Notes: generated by a model from the letters alone, not told the origin. Positions 1-8,982 are shown, counted from the first letter of the stretch. The stretch is DNA of 64,000 nt from Phycisphaerales bacterium PN19_bin_20 (GCA_021173225.1 JAJOLK010000015.1:1-64000); one strand, 5' to 3'. Numbers and translations are program-made.

Positions 1-1
1 C

Positions 2-139
2 GAAGGACTCAAGGCCTTGGCCGCCACGGACACGGGCCTGAAGAACCTGACCACGCTCAGCCTTCGTAACACCGCCGTCACCGACGAAGGCATCGCCGCC
101 ATCAAGCAACGCTTCCCCGGCATCAAGATCGAGCGCTAG
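2..139 (+). CDS. Leucine-rich-repeat protein, C-terminal fragment
   Basis: The window opens inside a reading frame that ends at a TAG at 137-139. The 45 visible residues contain the pattern LKNLTTLSLRNTAVTDEG followed by IAAIKQRFPG, which is typical of the last unit of a leucine-rich repeat of the kind common in planctomycete proteins (regular L-x-x-L-x-L spacing with a 'T.VTDEG' turn). The start, the number of repeats and any signal peptide lie outside the window. Such repeats usually mediate protein binding; no specific function can be given. The call rests on one and a half repeats only. Confidence 0.55.
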   Translation, partial: EGLKALAATDTGLKNLTTLSLRNTAVTDEGIAAIKQRFPGIKIER

Positions 140-245
140 CCGCCGCCGCCCTATCCAACGCCAACACTTGGGCCGACGACGCCGACGCGATCGCGCCGCT
201 CGCCGAGGCCGTGCGCCTCATCGATCCCGCGTCCACTTCGCCACA

Positions 246-1019
246 TCACCGAGCGCGCTGAGTTAGACCCTTGCAACGGCGCCGACGCATCGCCACCAGC
301 CCACCAAAGCCCAGCAGCGCGGCCGCGCCAGGAGCAGGGACCACCGTCACCATATCAAACCGGTAGTTGCCCGCGGCACCGGTGTACACGTTCGTGCCCG
401 CGTCGGCGCGCTGGAAGGCGGTGTTGGCCGCCTGCAGGCCGTTGAGGTTGGTGAACGCGTCGGGCGAGAACGCCGAGACCACGCGGAACCCGAAGTTCGC
501 ATTGTTCGCCGCGCCGACAATAGATGACAAGTTGAAGCTGATCCCGTTCCGCCAGCGGTCGTTGCTGGCGTTGAAGTCAAGCAGACCGCCAAACGACGTG
601 AAGCTCGTGCCGTCGAGGGTGTACTGGAACTGCGCGTGCCGCGGGGAGCCGTCGGTAGCGTTGATATCCATGCTCACCACGATGTTGTCCGCGTTGATCG
701 TCGGGACGTTGAACCGCGCACCCGAGAGCAGCGAGACGGTGCCTGACCAACCGTTGGTGGTGCTGCCGCGGACGCGCCAAGCCTGGTTGGACACGCTGGC
801 GTCCGACGAGGTCGGCGTACCACCCGCGTTCAAGATGTCAGCGTTGTTGTTCCCGCCGTTCATCCCCACGGGCGTGGCCGAGCCGACACCGATCGACGGC
901 GACGGGGCGTTTCTCGCCCCGAGCGGCCCGTTGAAGTTCCACTGGGTGACGATCGTCGACGCCTGAACCGCGCCCGTCACCGCGAGCGCGGTGAACGCAA
1001 CCAACATCGTGTACTGCAT
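246..1019 (-). CDS. Secreted protein with PEP-CTERM-like sorting tail
   Basis: A 257-residue exported protein. The ATG at 1019 was chosen over upstream starts because GGAGAGA lies about 7 bases before it and the product then begins directly with a signal peptide (MQYTMLVAFTALAV, cleavage near VQA-S). The mature part is rich in Asn, Gly, Ser and Thr with alternating hydrophobics, as in beta-sandwich surface proteins. The end has PAPGAAALLGFGG, a hydrophobic run and RRRR, the three-part layout of PEP-CTERM sorting signals (Pro motif, transmembrane helix, basic tail), here as a PAPG variant and with about nine extra residues after the arginines. Expected to be processed at the inner membrane and exported to the cell surface or matrix. 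The ligand is unknown. Confidence 0.75.
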   Translation of the reverse strand: MQYTMLVAFTALAVTGAVQASTIVTQWNFNGPLGARNAPSPSIGVGSATPVGMNGGNNNADILNAGGTPTSSDASVSNQAWRVRGSTTNGWSGTVSLLSGARFNVPTINADNIVVSMDINATDGSPRHAQFQYTLDGTSFTSFGGLLDFNASNDRWRNGISFNLSSIVGAANNANFGFRVVSAFSPDAFTNLNGLQAANTAFQRADAGTNVYTGAAGNYRFDMVTVVPAPGAAALLGFGGLVAMRRRRCKGLTQRAR

Positions 1020-1312
1020 CAGTCTCTCCATCCACCAAAAAGATTGTGTACCCGGCCAAGCCGCACGGCCAGAACCGTCCGACACGACACAATACTCACA
1101 GCCACAACGGTTGCATAGCCCGCAAAGATGAAGATCGTGCCAAGATTGATTGCACGCTGCAATGCCCACGAACACGATCTAACCTCGTGCTCGGAGCGTT
1201 TGCCAGCCGCCAACTTGCTGCGTGTCGCGCCCTCAGGCCGTTCATAAGGCCCGTTGCCAAGACGCGCCGCTTAGATACTTAATCCCCCCACCTTCACCAT
1301 CTCCCCCATCCC

Positions 1313-1711
1313 TCACCCACCACCAACCAGCGTCACCACCTCTATTCGATCACCCGCCACCAGCGCGCGTGCGGCGTGCTGCCGCTTCGGCACCAGCTCA
1401 AGGTTCACCTCAACCGCCGCCGGCTGACGCGACAGCCCCAGCTCATCCAGCAACCCCACCACCGTCGCCGGCACCGGCAACGCCCGCGACCGCCCGTTGA
1501 CGATAATCGCGCCCGCCCCGCCGCTCTCAGCCTGTACACCCGCTAAAGCACCAGCCACCTCAGAAACCTCCGGCACGCCCGGACTGCGGCCCGCGCCCGC
1601 CGTCCCGCCGGCAACCCCACCCGCGCCCGTCCCGCAGACACCCCCCGCCGCCGCCGCAGGCCGGTCTTCCCCCCCAGCTTCCCCGCTCCGCACGTCTTCA
1701 GGCGTCATCAT
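1313..1711 (-). CDS. thiS: ThiS-like sulfur carrier protein with N-terminal extension
   Basis: The last 64 residues match ThiS: they open with IIVNGRSRALP, contain VAVE-type VEVNLELVPK, then LVAGDRIEVVTLVGGG, ending in the diglycine that is adenylated and thiocarboxylated during thiamine thiazole synthesis. ThiS is normally 65-70 residues. Here an ATG at 1711 gives 132 residues, the first half being low-complexity Ala/Gly/Pro. No good ribosome site marks the start, so translation may begin nearer the ThiS fold. The partner adenylyltransferase could be the ThiF/MoeB-type gene at 11968-12999, about 10 kb away. The gene diverges from the one starting at 1765. The protein ends with three glycines rather than two, which is not unusual for the family. 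Confidence 0.8.
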   Translation of the reverse strand: MMTPEDVRSGEAGGEDRPAAAAGGVCGTGAGGVAGGTAGAGRSPGVPEVSEVAGALAGVQAESGGAGAIIVNGRSRALPVPATVVGLLDELGLSRQPAAVEVNLELVPKRQHAARALVAGDRIEVVTLVGGG

Positions 1712-1764
1712 GCCGATATGCAAGCACCGCATCCGCGCCACGTCCACCCGGTAAATTCCCGAGC

Positions 1765-3120
1765 ATGCAAGCCCCAGACAATCCAACCAGCACCCAAGCC
1801 ACGCCCGCCCAGCAAGCTACCACCGCCCAGCAGACCACCCTCGACCGCCTCAAACTCCCCAACGGCCCCGGCGGCGGTGCCTCCAACCAACCGCCCCGCG
1901 GTGCCGCACGCGCTCTCGGCTCATGGCTTTGGATCACACTCACCGTCATGATCGCCGCTGGCACCGTCGTCGGCATCGTCCTCTGGGGCACACGCCCACA
2001 GCCCTACAGCCAGGCCACGCCAGAAGACGTCCTGCTCTCCATCATCCAGCTTGTCAAGCAAGGCCGCGCCGAGCGAGTCACAGACCTCGTCTACGCCGAC
2101 AGCGTTGAGTACCGCGTCACCCTGACCCGCGCCGGCTCACTGCTCCGCACCATCCAGCGCCTCGGCGCCACCTGCAACGAACGCTTCCCGCGTGAGGTCG
2201 GCGTCCTCCGCGCCCAGCTCAAAAAAGACCTCGAAGGCAGCGGCAGCGCCATCATCAACGCACTCACCTCGCCCGCCCCCGGCTCCGCCAACGCCCGCCG
2301 CCTCGGCTCACCGCGCAGCGCGCAAGACCGCCGCGCCATGGAAGACGTCTTCCAAGATTGGTCTATGCGACTGGTCTCCGACCCCTTTGGCTGGGTTTTG
2401 GCCAGCGGCGATCGCCTCGGCGTGCAACGCGTCGATGACGACTCCGCCGTCGTCACCTTCGACAAGCAACCCCTGCTCGGCGGCCTGCTGCCCATCCGCA
2501 AAGTGGGCGACCGCTGGTGGCTCATGCTGCCCCTGCAGCTCCCCGGCGTCAGCCAGTTCGCCCCGCAAACCCGCAACGAGTGGAAGATCCTCGCCAGCTT
2601 CGTCCGCGTGCTCGATAGCGCTCTCAAAGAGCTCGACGCAGACGTCGCCAGGGGCCGCGCCCAGCGTCTCGAAGACGTCCCCCGCCTTGCTGGCGAAAAG
2701 GCCTTCATCCCCGCCGCGATTGTCATGGTTATGTACGGCAAGGAGATGGACGTCCGTCAGCGCCGCGAGCGCGCCACCGCCGCCTTCCGCAAACGCTGGG
2801 GTGAGTTCATCAAAGCCCGCCCCGAAGATGCCGAACAACTCAAGGCCCTCTCCGAGACCGTTAGCAAAGCCGCTATCGAAGAGATCGACAAGCTCGTCCG
2901 CGCCCGCGCCGCTAACCGCGCCACCGTCACGCTCCCCGCCTTTGAAAAGCTCACCGAGGCCGAGCTGCGCATCATGGTCGAAAACTGGCTGCGCGCCCAG
3001 GGCGGCCCGCTAGACCTGGAAAAGGCCGTCACCACCGAGGCTGCCCAGAAAGCCGGCCAAGCCATCGACGCCGCCGCCCGCAGCGGCATCCGCGCACGCC
3101 CAATGCCCATCGGCGGGTAA
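1765..3120 (+). CDS. Hypothetical membrane-anchored protein
   Basis: A 451-residue protein of no recognised family. A Gln/Thr/Ala/Pro-rich cytoplasmic N-terminus (1-50) is followed by one membrane segment (about 54-75, WLWITLTVMIAAGTVVGIVLW) and a large presumably periplasmic domain. That domain is mostly helical and charged, with the early segment QATPEDVLLSIIQLVKQGRAERV resembling a DUF-type 'accumulated damage' lumenal domain, and a compact beta segment around 225-260 (SAVVTFDKQPLLGGLLPIRKVGDRWWLML). The C-terminal third is lysine/alanine-rich and helical. It lies 120 bases before efp on the same strand but with an apparent gap, so an operon is not certain. Function unknown. Confidence 0.7.
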   Translation: MQAPDNPTSTQATPAQQATTAQQTTLDRLKLPNGPGGGASNQPPRGAARALGSWLWITLTVMIAAGTVVGIVLWGTRPQPYSQATPEDVLLSIIQLVKQGRAERVTDLVYADSVEYRVTLTRAGSLLRTIQRLGATCNERFPREVGVLRAQLKKDLEGSGSAIINALTSPAPGSANARRLGSPRSAQDRRAMEDVFQDWSMRLVSDPFGWVLASGDRLGVQRVDDDSAVVTFDKQPLLGGLLPIRKVGDRWWLMLPLQLPGVSQFAPQTRNEWKILASFVRVLDSALKELDADVARGRAQRLEDVPRLAGEKAFIPAAIVMVMYGKEMDVRQRRERATAAFRKRWGEFIKARPEDAEQLKALSETVSKAAIEEIDKLVRARAANRATVTLPAFEKLTEAELRIMVENWLRAQGGPLDLEKAVTTEAAQKAGQAIDAAARSGIRARPMPIGG

Positions 3121-3240
3121 GAGCGCTCGGCGTGACACCCATCACACCCCGGCGTACACTCCCGCCCGCTCCAAACCCCGAATCGCCAGCGGACGAAGCC
3201 TATCCCAAGACCTTTCCAGATCTCTCGCACAGGTGAACAC

Positions 3241-3801
3241 ATGAAGGCCATCGACCTCCGCCCCGGCGTCGGCATCAGAGTGGACGGCAAGCTCTGCGTC
3301 GTCACCGCCTATGAGTTCCGCAACCCCGGAAACCTCCGCTCCTTCGTCAACATCAAGTACAAAGACGTCCAGCGCGGCGGCGTCGTCGAGCGCCGCTTCA
3401 ACCCCGCCGACGACATGGACATGATCGACCTCGACCGACGCCCCATGGAGTTCCTGTACAAAGACGGCGACGAAGCGATCTTCATGGACACCGAAACCTA
3501 CGACCAGGTCACCGTTACCAAGGCCATCCTGGGCGACACGCTGCTGTACCTGCGCCCCAACGCCACCTGCCAGCTGCTGCTGTTTGAGGGCCGCGTGATC
3601 GTCATTGACCTCCCCGCCAGCGTTGAGCTTACCGTCACAGAGACCGAGCCGGGCGTCCGCAACGCCACCGTCACCAACGTAATGAAAGAAGCCACCATGG
3701 AGACCGGGCTCAAAACCCGCGTCCCAGGCTTCATCGGTGAGGGCGAGACGCTCCGCATCAACACCGAGGACGGCTCATATCAAAGCCGCGCCAAAGAGTG
3801 A
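3241..3801 (+). CDS. efp: Elongation factor P
   Basis: EF-P enters the ribosomal E site and relieves stalling at consecutive prolines. The 186-residue length is exactly typical and the three-domain layout is clear: N-terminal KOW-like domain (MKAIDLRPGVGIRVDG), an OB domain (EFLYKDGDEAIFMDTETYDQ) and the C-terminal OB domain ending GETLRINTEDGSYQSRAKE, the EF-P signature. Start ATG has AGGTGA about 6 bases upstream. The loop that contacts the P-site tRNA reads EFRNPGNLRSF, so the tip residue that is lysine in the EpmA type and arginine in the EarP type appears to be Asn31. Shikimate kinase follows 39 bases downstream. Confidence 0.95.
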   Translation: MKAIDLRPGVGIRVDGKLCVVTAYEFRNPGNLRSFVNIKYKDVQRGGVVERRFNPADDMDMIDLDRRPMEFLYKDGDEAIFMDTETYDQVTVTKAILGDTLLYLRPNATCQLLLFEGRVIVIDLPASVELTVTETEPGVRNATVTNVMKEATMETGLKTRVPGFIGEGETLRINTEDGSYQSRAKE

Positions 3802-3840
3802 GCGGCCACCGACCGCGACTGAGCCCAGCGAGCCGCGCCA

Positions 3841-4512
3841 ATGTCTGAGCACGGCCCACACCACACCACGCCCGACATCAACACGCCCGACATCAACACG
3901 CCCGACATCAACACGCCCGCCGCACATGCCCCGCAAGGCCTGCTCAAGCCCCACGCCCATGCCCTGCTTATGGGCCTGCGCTGCTCGGGCAAAAGTACCG
4001 TCGGCCCGCTCCTCGCCGCCGAGCTCGGGCGCGACTTTGTTGACCTTGACACCCTGACCACCACCGAGCTGGGCACCGCCAGCACGGGCGATGCCCTACG
4101 CACGCTCGGTGAGCCGGCCTTCCGCGCCGGTGAGTTGCACGCCCTCGTCAAGCTCATCGCCACCGCCCGGCGCCCGCTGGTACTCGCCCTCGGCGGCGGC
4201 ACGCCCACCTACGCCGACAGCCGCGACGTGCTCATGAACCTGCGCTCCGCCGGCACCGCGGCGCTGATCTACCTTCGCGGCAAACCCACCACCCTTGCCC
4301 AGCGCATGGCCGCCACCGACGTCGCACTCCGCCCCGCGCTGCTCGACGCCCCCGGCGGCGGCGACGCCCTCGCCGAGATCGATGAACTCTTCACCCAGCG
4401 CGACCCGCTCTACCGCGCAATGGCTCACCGAACCATCGAGATCGACACCCTCTCGGCACCCACCGCCGCCCTGGTCATCAGCGCCTGGCTCAACGCACAA
4501 ACCTCGATGTAA
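3841..4512 (+). CDS. aroK: Shikimate kinase
   Basis: Phosphorylates shikimate at the 3-hydroxyl with ATP, the fifth step of the chorismate pathway. The P-loop is GLRCSGKST (residues 45-53); DLD at 68-70 supplies the shikimate-binding aspartate; FR at 94-95 and ALGGG at 116-120 are the family's substrate-binding arginine and glycine-rich motif; LRPAL further on is the lid arginine region. The kinase core is preceded by about 40 residues that the family lacks, containing three copies of PDINT encoded by a perfect 15-bp tandem repeat. An internal start near the core is possible but no better initiation codon is evident. It follows efp closely on the same strand. Confidence 0.88.
   Translation: MSEHGPHHTTPDINTPDINTPDINTPAAHAPQGLLKPHAHALLMGLRCSGKSTVGPLLAAELGRDFVDLDTLTTTELGTASTGDALRTLGEPAFRAGELHALVKLIATARRPLVLALGGGTPTYADSRDVLMNLRSAGTAALIYLRGKPTTLAQRMAATDVALRPALLDAPGGGDALAEIDELFTQRDPLYRAMAHRTIEIDTLSAPTAALVISAWLNAQTSM
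3868..3912 (+). repeat. Three perfect 15-bp tandem repeats inside aroK
   Basis: The unit ACGCCCGACATCAAC occurs three times without a mismatch and in frame, encoding TPDIN repeats in the N-terminal tail of the shikimate kinase. Perfect identity suggests recent slippage or duplication. Confidence 0.95.
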
Positions 4513-4565
4513 GTGCGTTCGCGCGGCACAGGTGTTCCCAACCGCCTTGCCTTTATATTGCCTTT

Positions 4566-4600
4566 GCCTCGCGTGGGGCAGGCTCTCATTCTACATTGGG
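4566..4600. repeat. Solitary copy of a dispersed GCCTCGCGTGGGG repeat
   Basis: GCCTCGCGTGGGGCAGGCT followed by CTCATTCTAC, in the 161-base gap between aroK and the convergent peptidase gene. It matches the repeat units clustered at 9850-9950 in the first half and is degenerate in the second. No terminator with a T-run was seen in this gap. Confidence 0.6.
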
Positions 4601-4673
4601 CTACCGGCCCGACCGCGTACCCATGTCGCAACCCGCAAGCCGCGGCCTCTCCCGCGCCACCCGCCCCTCCGCC

Positions 4674-5957
4674 TCACCCCAGCACATACGCGCGGTCCGC
4701 GTACAGCTTCTCAAACCGCGCCGTCTGCGTGCCCGGGTTCGGCAACCGCTCACCCAGCGCCACCAGCAAATCAACCATGCTCAAATAGTCCTGGCTGTGC
4801 ACATACTCGCACGCCGCCCGCGCAGGCCCTAGTTGGCCCGCGTCGTACGTCCCGGCCTGATGCTGATCGAGGTGCGCCATGTTGTGGTAGTTCCCCAGCG
4901 GCAAACAGATGCACGTCGCGTCAAACCCGCTGTGACAAAACACACTCGCCTCGCACGCGCCCCCCGCCATCAGCTTCCGCTGCCACGGGCGCTTGCCAGC
5001 CGCCTGCCCCGCCGTCTGGCTCGCTAGCGGCTGCGCAGGCGCCGCAAACAACTCCTCCGCACGCTTCGCGCACGCGTCGGTCAGCCACGGCGTAAACACG
5101 CTCATCCGATCGCCCACACGCACGATCGGCCCGCCACCCACCGGGCTCTCCGCAAACGCGCGGCTGTTCTCCAGCGCAATCACACGGCTCCCCGCCGGCA
5201 TCGTCCCCAGCTTGCACGCCGCGATCGCACCGATAAACCCGATCTCCTCCGCGCGCGTCAGCAGAACCCGCACATCCGGCACCCCCGCCCCGCCCGCTCG
5301 CGCCCGCTCAACAAACCGCGCACCCAGCTCATCGATTGCACACAGCGCCGCTGCCACCGCCGCCAGGTCATCGCACGCGTGCGTGTGCATCACCCCATGC
5401 GCATCAATGTGCCCCGCCGGCAGCCGCCACGTCCCCACATCACCAACCCGCGCCTCGCCGCTCACGCCCTCGTCCAGCTCCGCGATGTAATGTTGACCCG
5501 CCGGTGTACCGGCCTCCGCCCGCGCCGTGATTGTCGCGTTCAGCGCCGTCACCGCCAGCACATCGCCCTTCGCGCTCGCGTGCAGCACAATCGGCGGGCG
5601 ATCAAAGAATACCTCCATAACCCCGCCGCGGAATGACACTTCATACGTCCCGGGACCGACCGCCCGCTCAACCACAAACGCCGGATGGTCAAGGTGCCCG
5701 GTGATGAACAGCGCAGGGCCCACCACCCCAGACTGCCCCCCACCACCCCCACCCCCGCCAGCCCGCTCATGTAGCGGCACACCATCAATCGCCGGCGTGA
5801 GCACCACATTCCCCGCCGCGTCCACCCGCTTATGCAGGTGCGGCCGTCCCTTCAGCCATGCGTCCACATACGCCAGCACATGTTGCTCGCGCCCAGCTGC
5901 CGTCGGGACCTGCGTCAGCTCAAGGGCCAGGTGCAATCGCGCGCTCTCGGTGCTCAT
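4674..5957 (-). CDS. M42/M20-like zinc aminopeptidase
   Basis: A 427-residue metallopeptidase of the M42 (glutamyl/deblocking aminopeptidase) or related M20 clan. Metal ligands and catalytic residues are visible in the family's order: GHLDH (87-91), ACDD, the catalytic pair in TRAEEIGF, the aspartate/glutamate position in IALENSRAF, and the last histidine in LPLGNYHNMAHLDQ. The N-terminus (LALELTQVPTAAGREQ) matches the start of the catalytic domain. An internal run of eight glycines (about 67-74) interrupts the region before the first ligand. Start at 5957 was preferred because upstream residues are low-complexity. Cytoplasmic, since no signal peptide is present. It probably removes N-terminal residues from peptides; the substrate is unknown. 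Confidence 0.75.
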   Translation of the reverse strand: MSTESARLHLALELTQVPTAAGREQHVLAYVDAWLKGRPHLHKRVDAAGNVVLTPAIDGVPLHERAGGGGGGGGQSGVVGPALFITGHLDHPAFVVERAVGPGTYEVSFRGGVMEVFFDRPPIVLHASAKGDVLAVTALNATITARAEAGTPAGQHYIAELDEGVSGEARVGDVGTWRLPAGHIDAHGVMHTHACDDLAAVAAALCAIDELGARFVERARAGGAGVPDVRVLLTRAEEIGFIGAIAACKLGTMPAGSRVIALENSRAFAESPVGGGPIVRVGDRMSVFTPWLTDACAKRAEELFAAPAQPLASQTAGQAAGKRPWQRKLMAGGACEASVFCHSGFDATCICLPLGNYHNMAHLDQHQAGTYDAGQLGPARAACEYVHSQDYLSMVDLLVALGERLPNPGTQTARFEKLYADRAYVLG

Positions 5958-6143
5958 CGCCCCAGCGTACGCGCTGCGCCACCCCCCCCCCACTCACCCA
6001 CACACACCCACCCACGCACACCCACCCACGCACACTCACCCACCCCACACTCACACACGCTCAACCCACGCCGCCCGCCCCTCGTCCACCAACAGCACAT
6101 CCCCTGCGCACCAAACCCGGCCCGACGCTAAACTCCGCCCCTT

Positions 6144-7634
6144 ATGCTCACGCGCCTGAAGGCTTTGTTTGCACCCGAGCCGCCCCAAACCCCCGGCACC
6201 GGCGCACCCACCATCCCCTCCGCCCCAACCGCCCCAACCGCCCCCACCGCCCCCACCGCCCCCACCGCCGACACGCACCACCGCGGCGCCGTCAAAGCGC
6301 GCCCCTGGTACCTACGCATTGTCCTCGCCCAAGAGGTCGGGCTCCTCGCCGTCATCGCCGCCATGGTCATCGGCCTTACCCTCGGCACCGAGCAGATCGC
6401 CAGCCCAGAACGCATCGAGCTGCCCCGAGGCGTCACCCCAGCCGTCACCGCCGACGCCATCACCTTCACCGACGCCGCCGGCAAACCCGTCACCAGGCCC
6501 CGCGCCGACGGCTGGACCGTCGTCGCACGCGGCAACAACTTCCGACTCGACCGCAAACAGTTCGTCACCTCGCCAGACAATTCCGCCCCACAAACCACCA
6601 TCGACGGCTTCATTGTCGCCGGCACCACCTACGCACCCGCCGACGGCTGGGAGCTCGTCACCACCCCCGAGGGCTACCAGCAGATCCAGCGTGACCCGCG
6701 CGTCAACAAGTTCCTCAACAAGGGGAACCTCATGATCGTCGCCACAAGTGCCAGCTTTTACGCCATCATGGCCGTCGGCCTCACCATGATCATCGTCCTC
6801 GGCGGCATCGACCTTTCCGTCGGCGCCATCTACGCACTTGCCGCCGTCGTCGGTGCCTACGTCCTCAACCAGATGCAGGGCGGCGCCACCGCCGCGGGCC
6901 AGTCCGTACCCACCTGGATGGCACTGGTCGTCGGCGTCGGCCTATGTTGCTTCATAGGAATGCTCTGCGGACTCGTTAACGGCATCGCCAGCGTCGGCCT
7001 CGGCGTACACCCCTTCATCGTCACCCTCGGAGGCATGGGCGTCTACCGAGGCCTCGCCTTCGTCACCACCGGGGGCCTCTCAATCGGCGACCTACCCCCG
7101 GGCTACGGCGAGACCGTCCGCAGCAAACACCTCTTGGGCGTGCCCATCGGCGTCAACTACCTACCCACGCTTGTCATGGTCTCCGTAGCTGCTGTCTTCG
7201 CGCTGCTCTTCTCGCGCACCGTCTTTGGCAGACGCATGTTCGCCGTCGGCGGCAATGAAGTCGCCGCCAAATACGCCGGCGTCCCCGTCGGCCGCACCAA
7301 GGTCATCGTCTTCGCCCTCTCCGGAATGCTCGCCGGCCTCTCCGCCGCACTCGCCCTGGGCCATTACGGCTCCGCCAGCAGCGCCGACGGCACCGGCTAC
7401 GAGCTTGACGTCATCGCCGCCGCCGTCATCGGCGGTGCCAGCCTCTCGGGCGGGCGCGGTTCAGCCCTCGGTGCCATCCTCGGTGCCATCATCATCCAGC
7501 TCATTAACAACGGCTTCGAGGCACTCCAAATCGACAGCCAGTACAAGCAAATCGTCATCGGCCTCGCCATCGTCCTGGCCGTCCTCATCGACCAGACCAA
7601 GCAGCGCTTCGGCGGCCCGGCCCGCAAGCACTGA
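6144..7634 (+). CDS. ABC transporter permease, ribose/sugar (RbsC) family
   Basis: Inner-membrane subunit of a sugar-type ABC importer. The permease signature LGGIDLSVGAIYALAAVVGA and the later GLAFVTTGGLSIG and SGMLAGLSAALALG segments match RbsC/XylH/MglC proteins, with about nine hydrophobic helices. Two features are unlike the family: an N-terminal tail with APT repeats (residues 22-42, coded by a 9-bp tandem repeat at 6222-6268), and an insertion of roughly 110 residues between the first helix (about 58-82) and the second (from about 197), which would lie outside the membrane. The matching binding protein follows at 7891. No ATP-binding subunit is encoded within the window, so it must be elsewhere. 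Confidence 0.88.
   Translation: MLTRLKALFAPEPPQTPGTGAPTIPSAPTAPTAPTAPTAPTADTHHRGAVKARPWYLRIVLAQEVGLLAVIAAMVIGLTLGTEQIASPERIELPRGVTPAVTADAITFTDAAGKPVTRPRADGWTVVARGNNFRLDRKQFVTSPDNSAPQTTIDGFIVAGTTYAPADGWELVTTPEGYQQIQRDPRVNKFLNKGNLMIVATSASFYAIMAVGLTMIIVLGGIDLSVGAIYALAAVVGAYVLNQMQGGATAAGQSVPTWMALVVGVGLCCFIGMLCGLVNGIASVGLGVHPFIVTLGGMGVYRGLAFVTTGGLSIGDLPPGYGETVRSKHLLGVPIGVNYLPTLVMVSVAAVFALLFSRTVFGRRMFAVGGNEVAAKYAGVPVGRTKVIVFALSGMLAGLSAALALGHYGSASSADGTGYELDVIAAAVIGGASLSGGRGSALGAILGAIIIQLINNGFEALQIDSQYKQIVIGLAIVLAVLIDQTKQRFGGPARKH
6222..6268 (+). repeat. 9-bp tandem repeats coding APT units
   Basis: GCCCCAACC and GCCCCCACC units are repeated about five times in frame near the 5' end of the permease gene and encode Ala-Pro-Thr triplets. 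Confidence 0.85.
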
Positions 7635-7734
7635 CATCCCACGCCCTTCGCCCACCCCCCCTACGCCCACCCCCCTACGCCATCACCCCAACCCCACCCC
7701 ACCCCTTTCTTTTCCCAAACACGCCCAATATTTG

Positions 7735-7764
7735 TTGGCACACCCGCCCGCTTTCTGGTAGCCT
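7735..7764 (+). promoter_or_regulatory. Possible sigma-70-type promoter before the binding-protein gene
   Basis: TTGGCA (7735-7740), 18-base spacer, TAGCCT (7759-7764) in a locally less GC-rich stretch, about 127 bases before the start of the solute-binding protein. It would let the binding protein be made at a higher level than the permease, as is usual. The match is only moderate. Confidence 0.3.
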
Positions 7765-7890
7765 GTGGGGACGCGCCGTGCGTCCACCTTTCAACCGGGT
7801 GCGAAGGCCACGCCAACGCCACTGTGGCGCGCAGACGCCCAAACCTGGGCCTGAACCTTTGTTTCGAGCACCTTCGCAGGAGTTGCACTG

Positions 7891-8928
7891 ATGACCTTGT
7901 TCAAGCGGATGATCACTGCCAGCCTCGCCCTTGCCACCGTCGCGGCCGCCGCCGTCGCCGCCCAGCCCACCAGCACCATGAGCGTTGTCGTCCCGCCACC
8001 CGCCGGCGCGAAGAAGACCTACACCATCGGCCTGGTCGCCAAAAGCCAAGACAACCCCGTCTTTATCGCCGCCCGCGCCGGGGCAGAGGCCGCCGCGCGT
8101 GAGCTCGCCGCCACCTACAACGCCGAGATCAAGATCGACTGGCAGACCCCCGTCAGCGAGGACGCGCAAAAGCAGGCCGACCTGATCGCCGCCCTCGTCG
8201 CACGCGGTGCCGCCGGCATCGCCGTCTCAGCCAGTGACGCCACCAAGCTCAAGGTCGCTATCGATACCGCCGTCGACGCTGGCATCCCCGTCTCGACCTT
8301 TGATAGCGACGTCCCCACCAGCAAGCGATTCGCCTACTACGGCACCGATGACTTCCAGGCCGGTGCCGCCCTCGCCGCCGAGGTCGCCAAGGCTCTAGGC
8401 AACAAGGGCACCGTCGCCATCCTCGCCGGCAACCAGAACGCCCCCAACCTCCAGGCCCGCGTCCGCGGCGTCCGCGAGACCCTCGCCAAAGACGCCAAAG
8501 ACGTCAAGGTCCTCAACGTCTACTACCACCGTGAGACGCCCCAGGACGCCGTCAGGAAGATCGAAGAAGTCCAGGCCGGCAACCCGCAGATCACCGCCTG
8601 GGTCTTCGTCGGCGGCTGGCCCCTCTACACCCAAAACGCCCTCAATAGCCTCCGCGGCAAGGCCAAGGTTGTCAGCCTTGACACCCTTCCCCCCACTCTT
8701 CCCTACCTCAAGAACGGCGACGTTGAAGTCCTCCTGGGCCAGAAGTACTTCGGCTGGGGATACGAGTCCGTCCGCCTGCTCATGGACAACATCGTCCACG
8801 GCAAGACCCCCGAGAACCCCCTGATCAACGCCCCGCTCGACCGCGTCACCAAAGACAACGCCGACGCTTACGGCAAGAACTGGGATCTCTGGCTTGGCAA
8901 GAGCGAGTCCAAGCCCGACGGCAAGTAA
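7891..8928 (+). CDS. Sugar-binding protein of ABC transporter (RbsB-like)
   Basis: Periplasmic substrate-binding protein, 345 residues, partner of the permease upstream. It has a signal peptide (MTLFKRMITASLALATVAAAAVAAQ) and then a type I periplasmic-binding fold beginning YTIGLVAKSQDNPVF, with KQADLIAALVARGAAGIAVSASD (first lobe), IPVSTFDSDVPTSKR, YYGTDDFQAGAALA and the second-lobe GTVAILAGNQNAPNLQARVRG. These are the hallmark segments of RbsB/XylF-type proteins. The ATG has AGGAG about 8 bases upstream. The likely ligand is a pentose or related sugar, but the binding residues do not settle which. A strong terminator follows at 8983-9021. Confidence 0.9.
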   Translation: MTLFKRMITASLALATVAAAAVAAQPTSTMSVVVPPPAGAKKTYTIGLVAKSQDNPVFIAARAGAEAAARELAATYNAEIKIDWQTPVSEDAQKQADLIAALVARGAAGIAVSASDATKLKVAIDTAVDAGIPVSTFDSDVPTSKRFAYYGTDDFQAGAALAAEVAKALGNKGTVAILAGNQNAPNLQARVRGVRETLAKDAKDVKVLNVYYHRETPQDAVRKIEEVQAGNPQITAWVFVGGWPLYTQNALNSLRGKAKVVSLDTLPPTLPYLKNGDVEVLLGQKYFGWGYESVRLLMDNIVHGKTPENPLINAPLDRVTKDNADAYGKNWDLWLGKSESKPDGK

Positions 8929-8982
8929 GCCGCAATTCCCGTCTCAAGTCTCGGTTCAACTTGTTCAAGTCCACACACTGGT

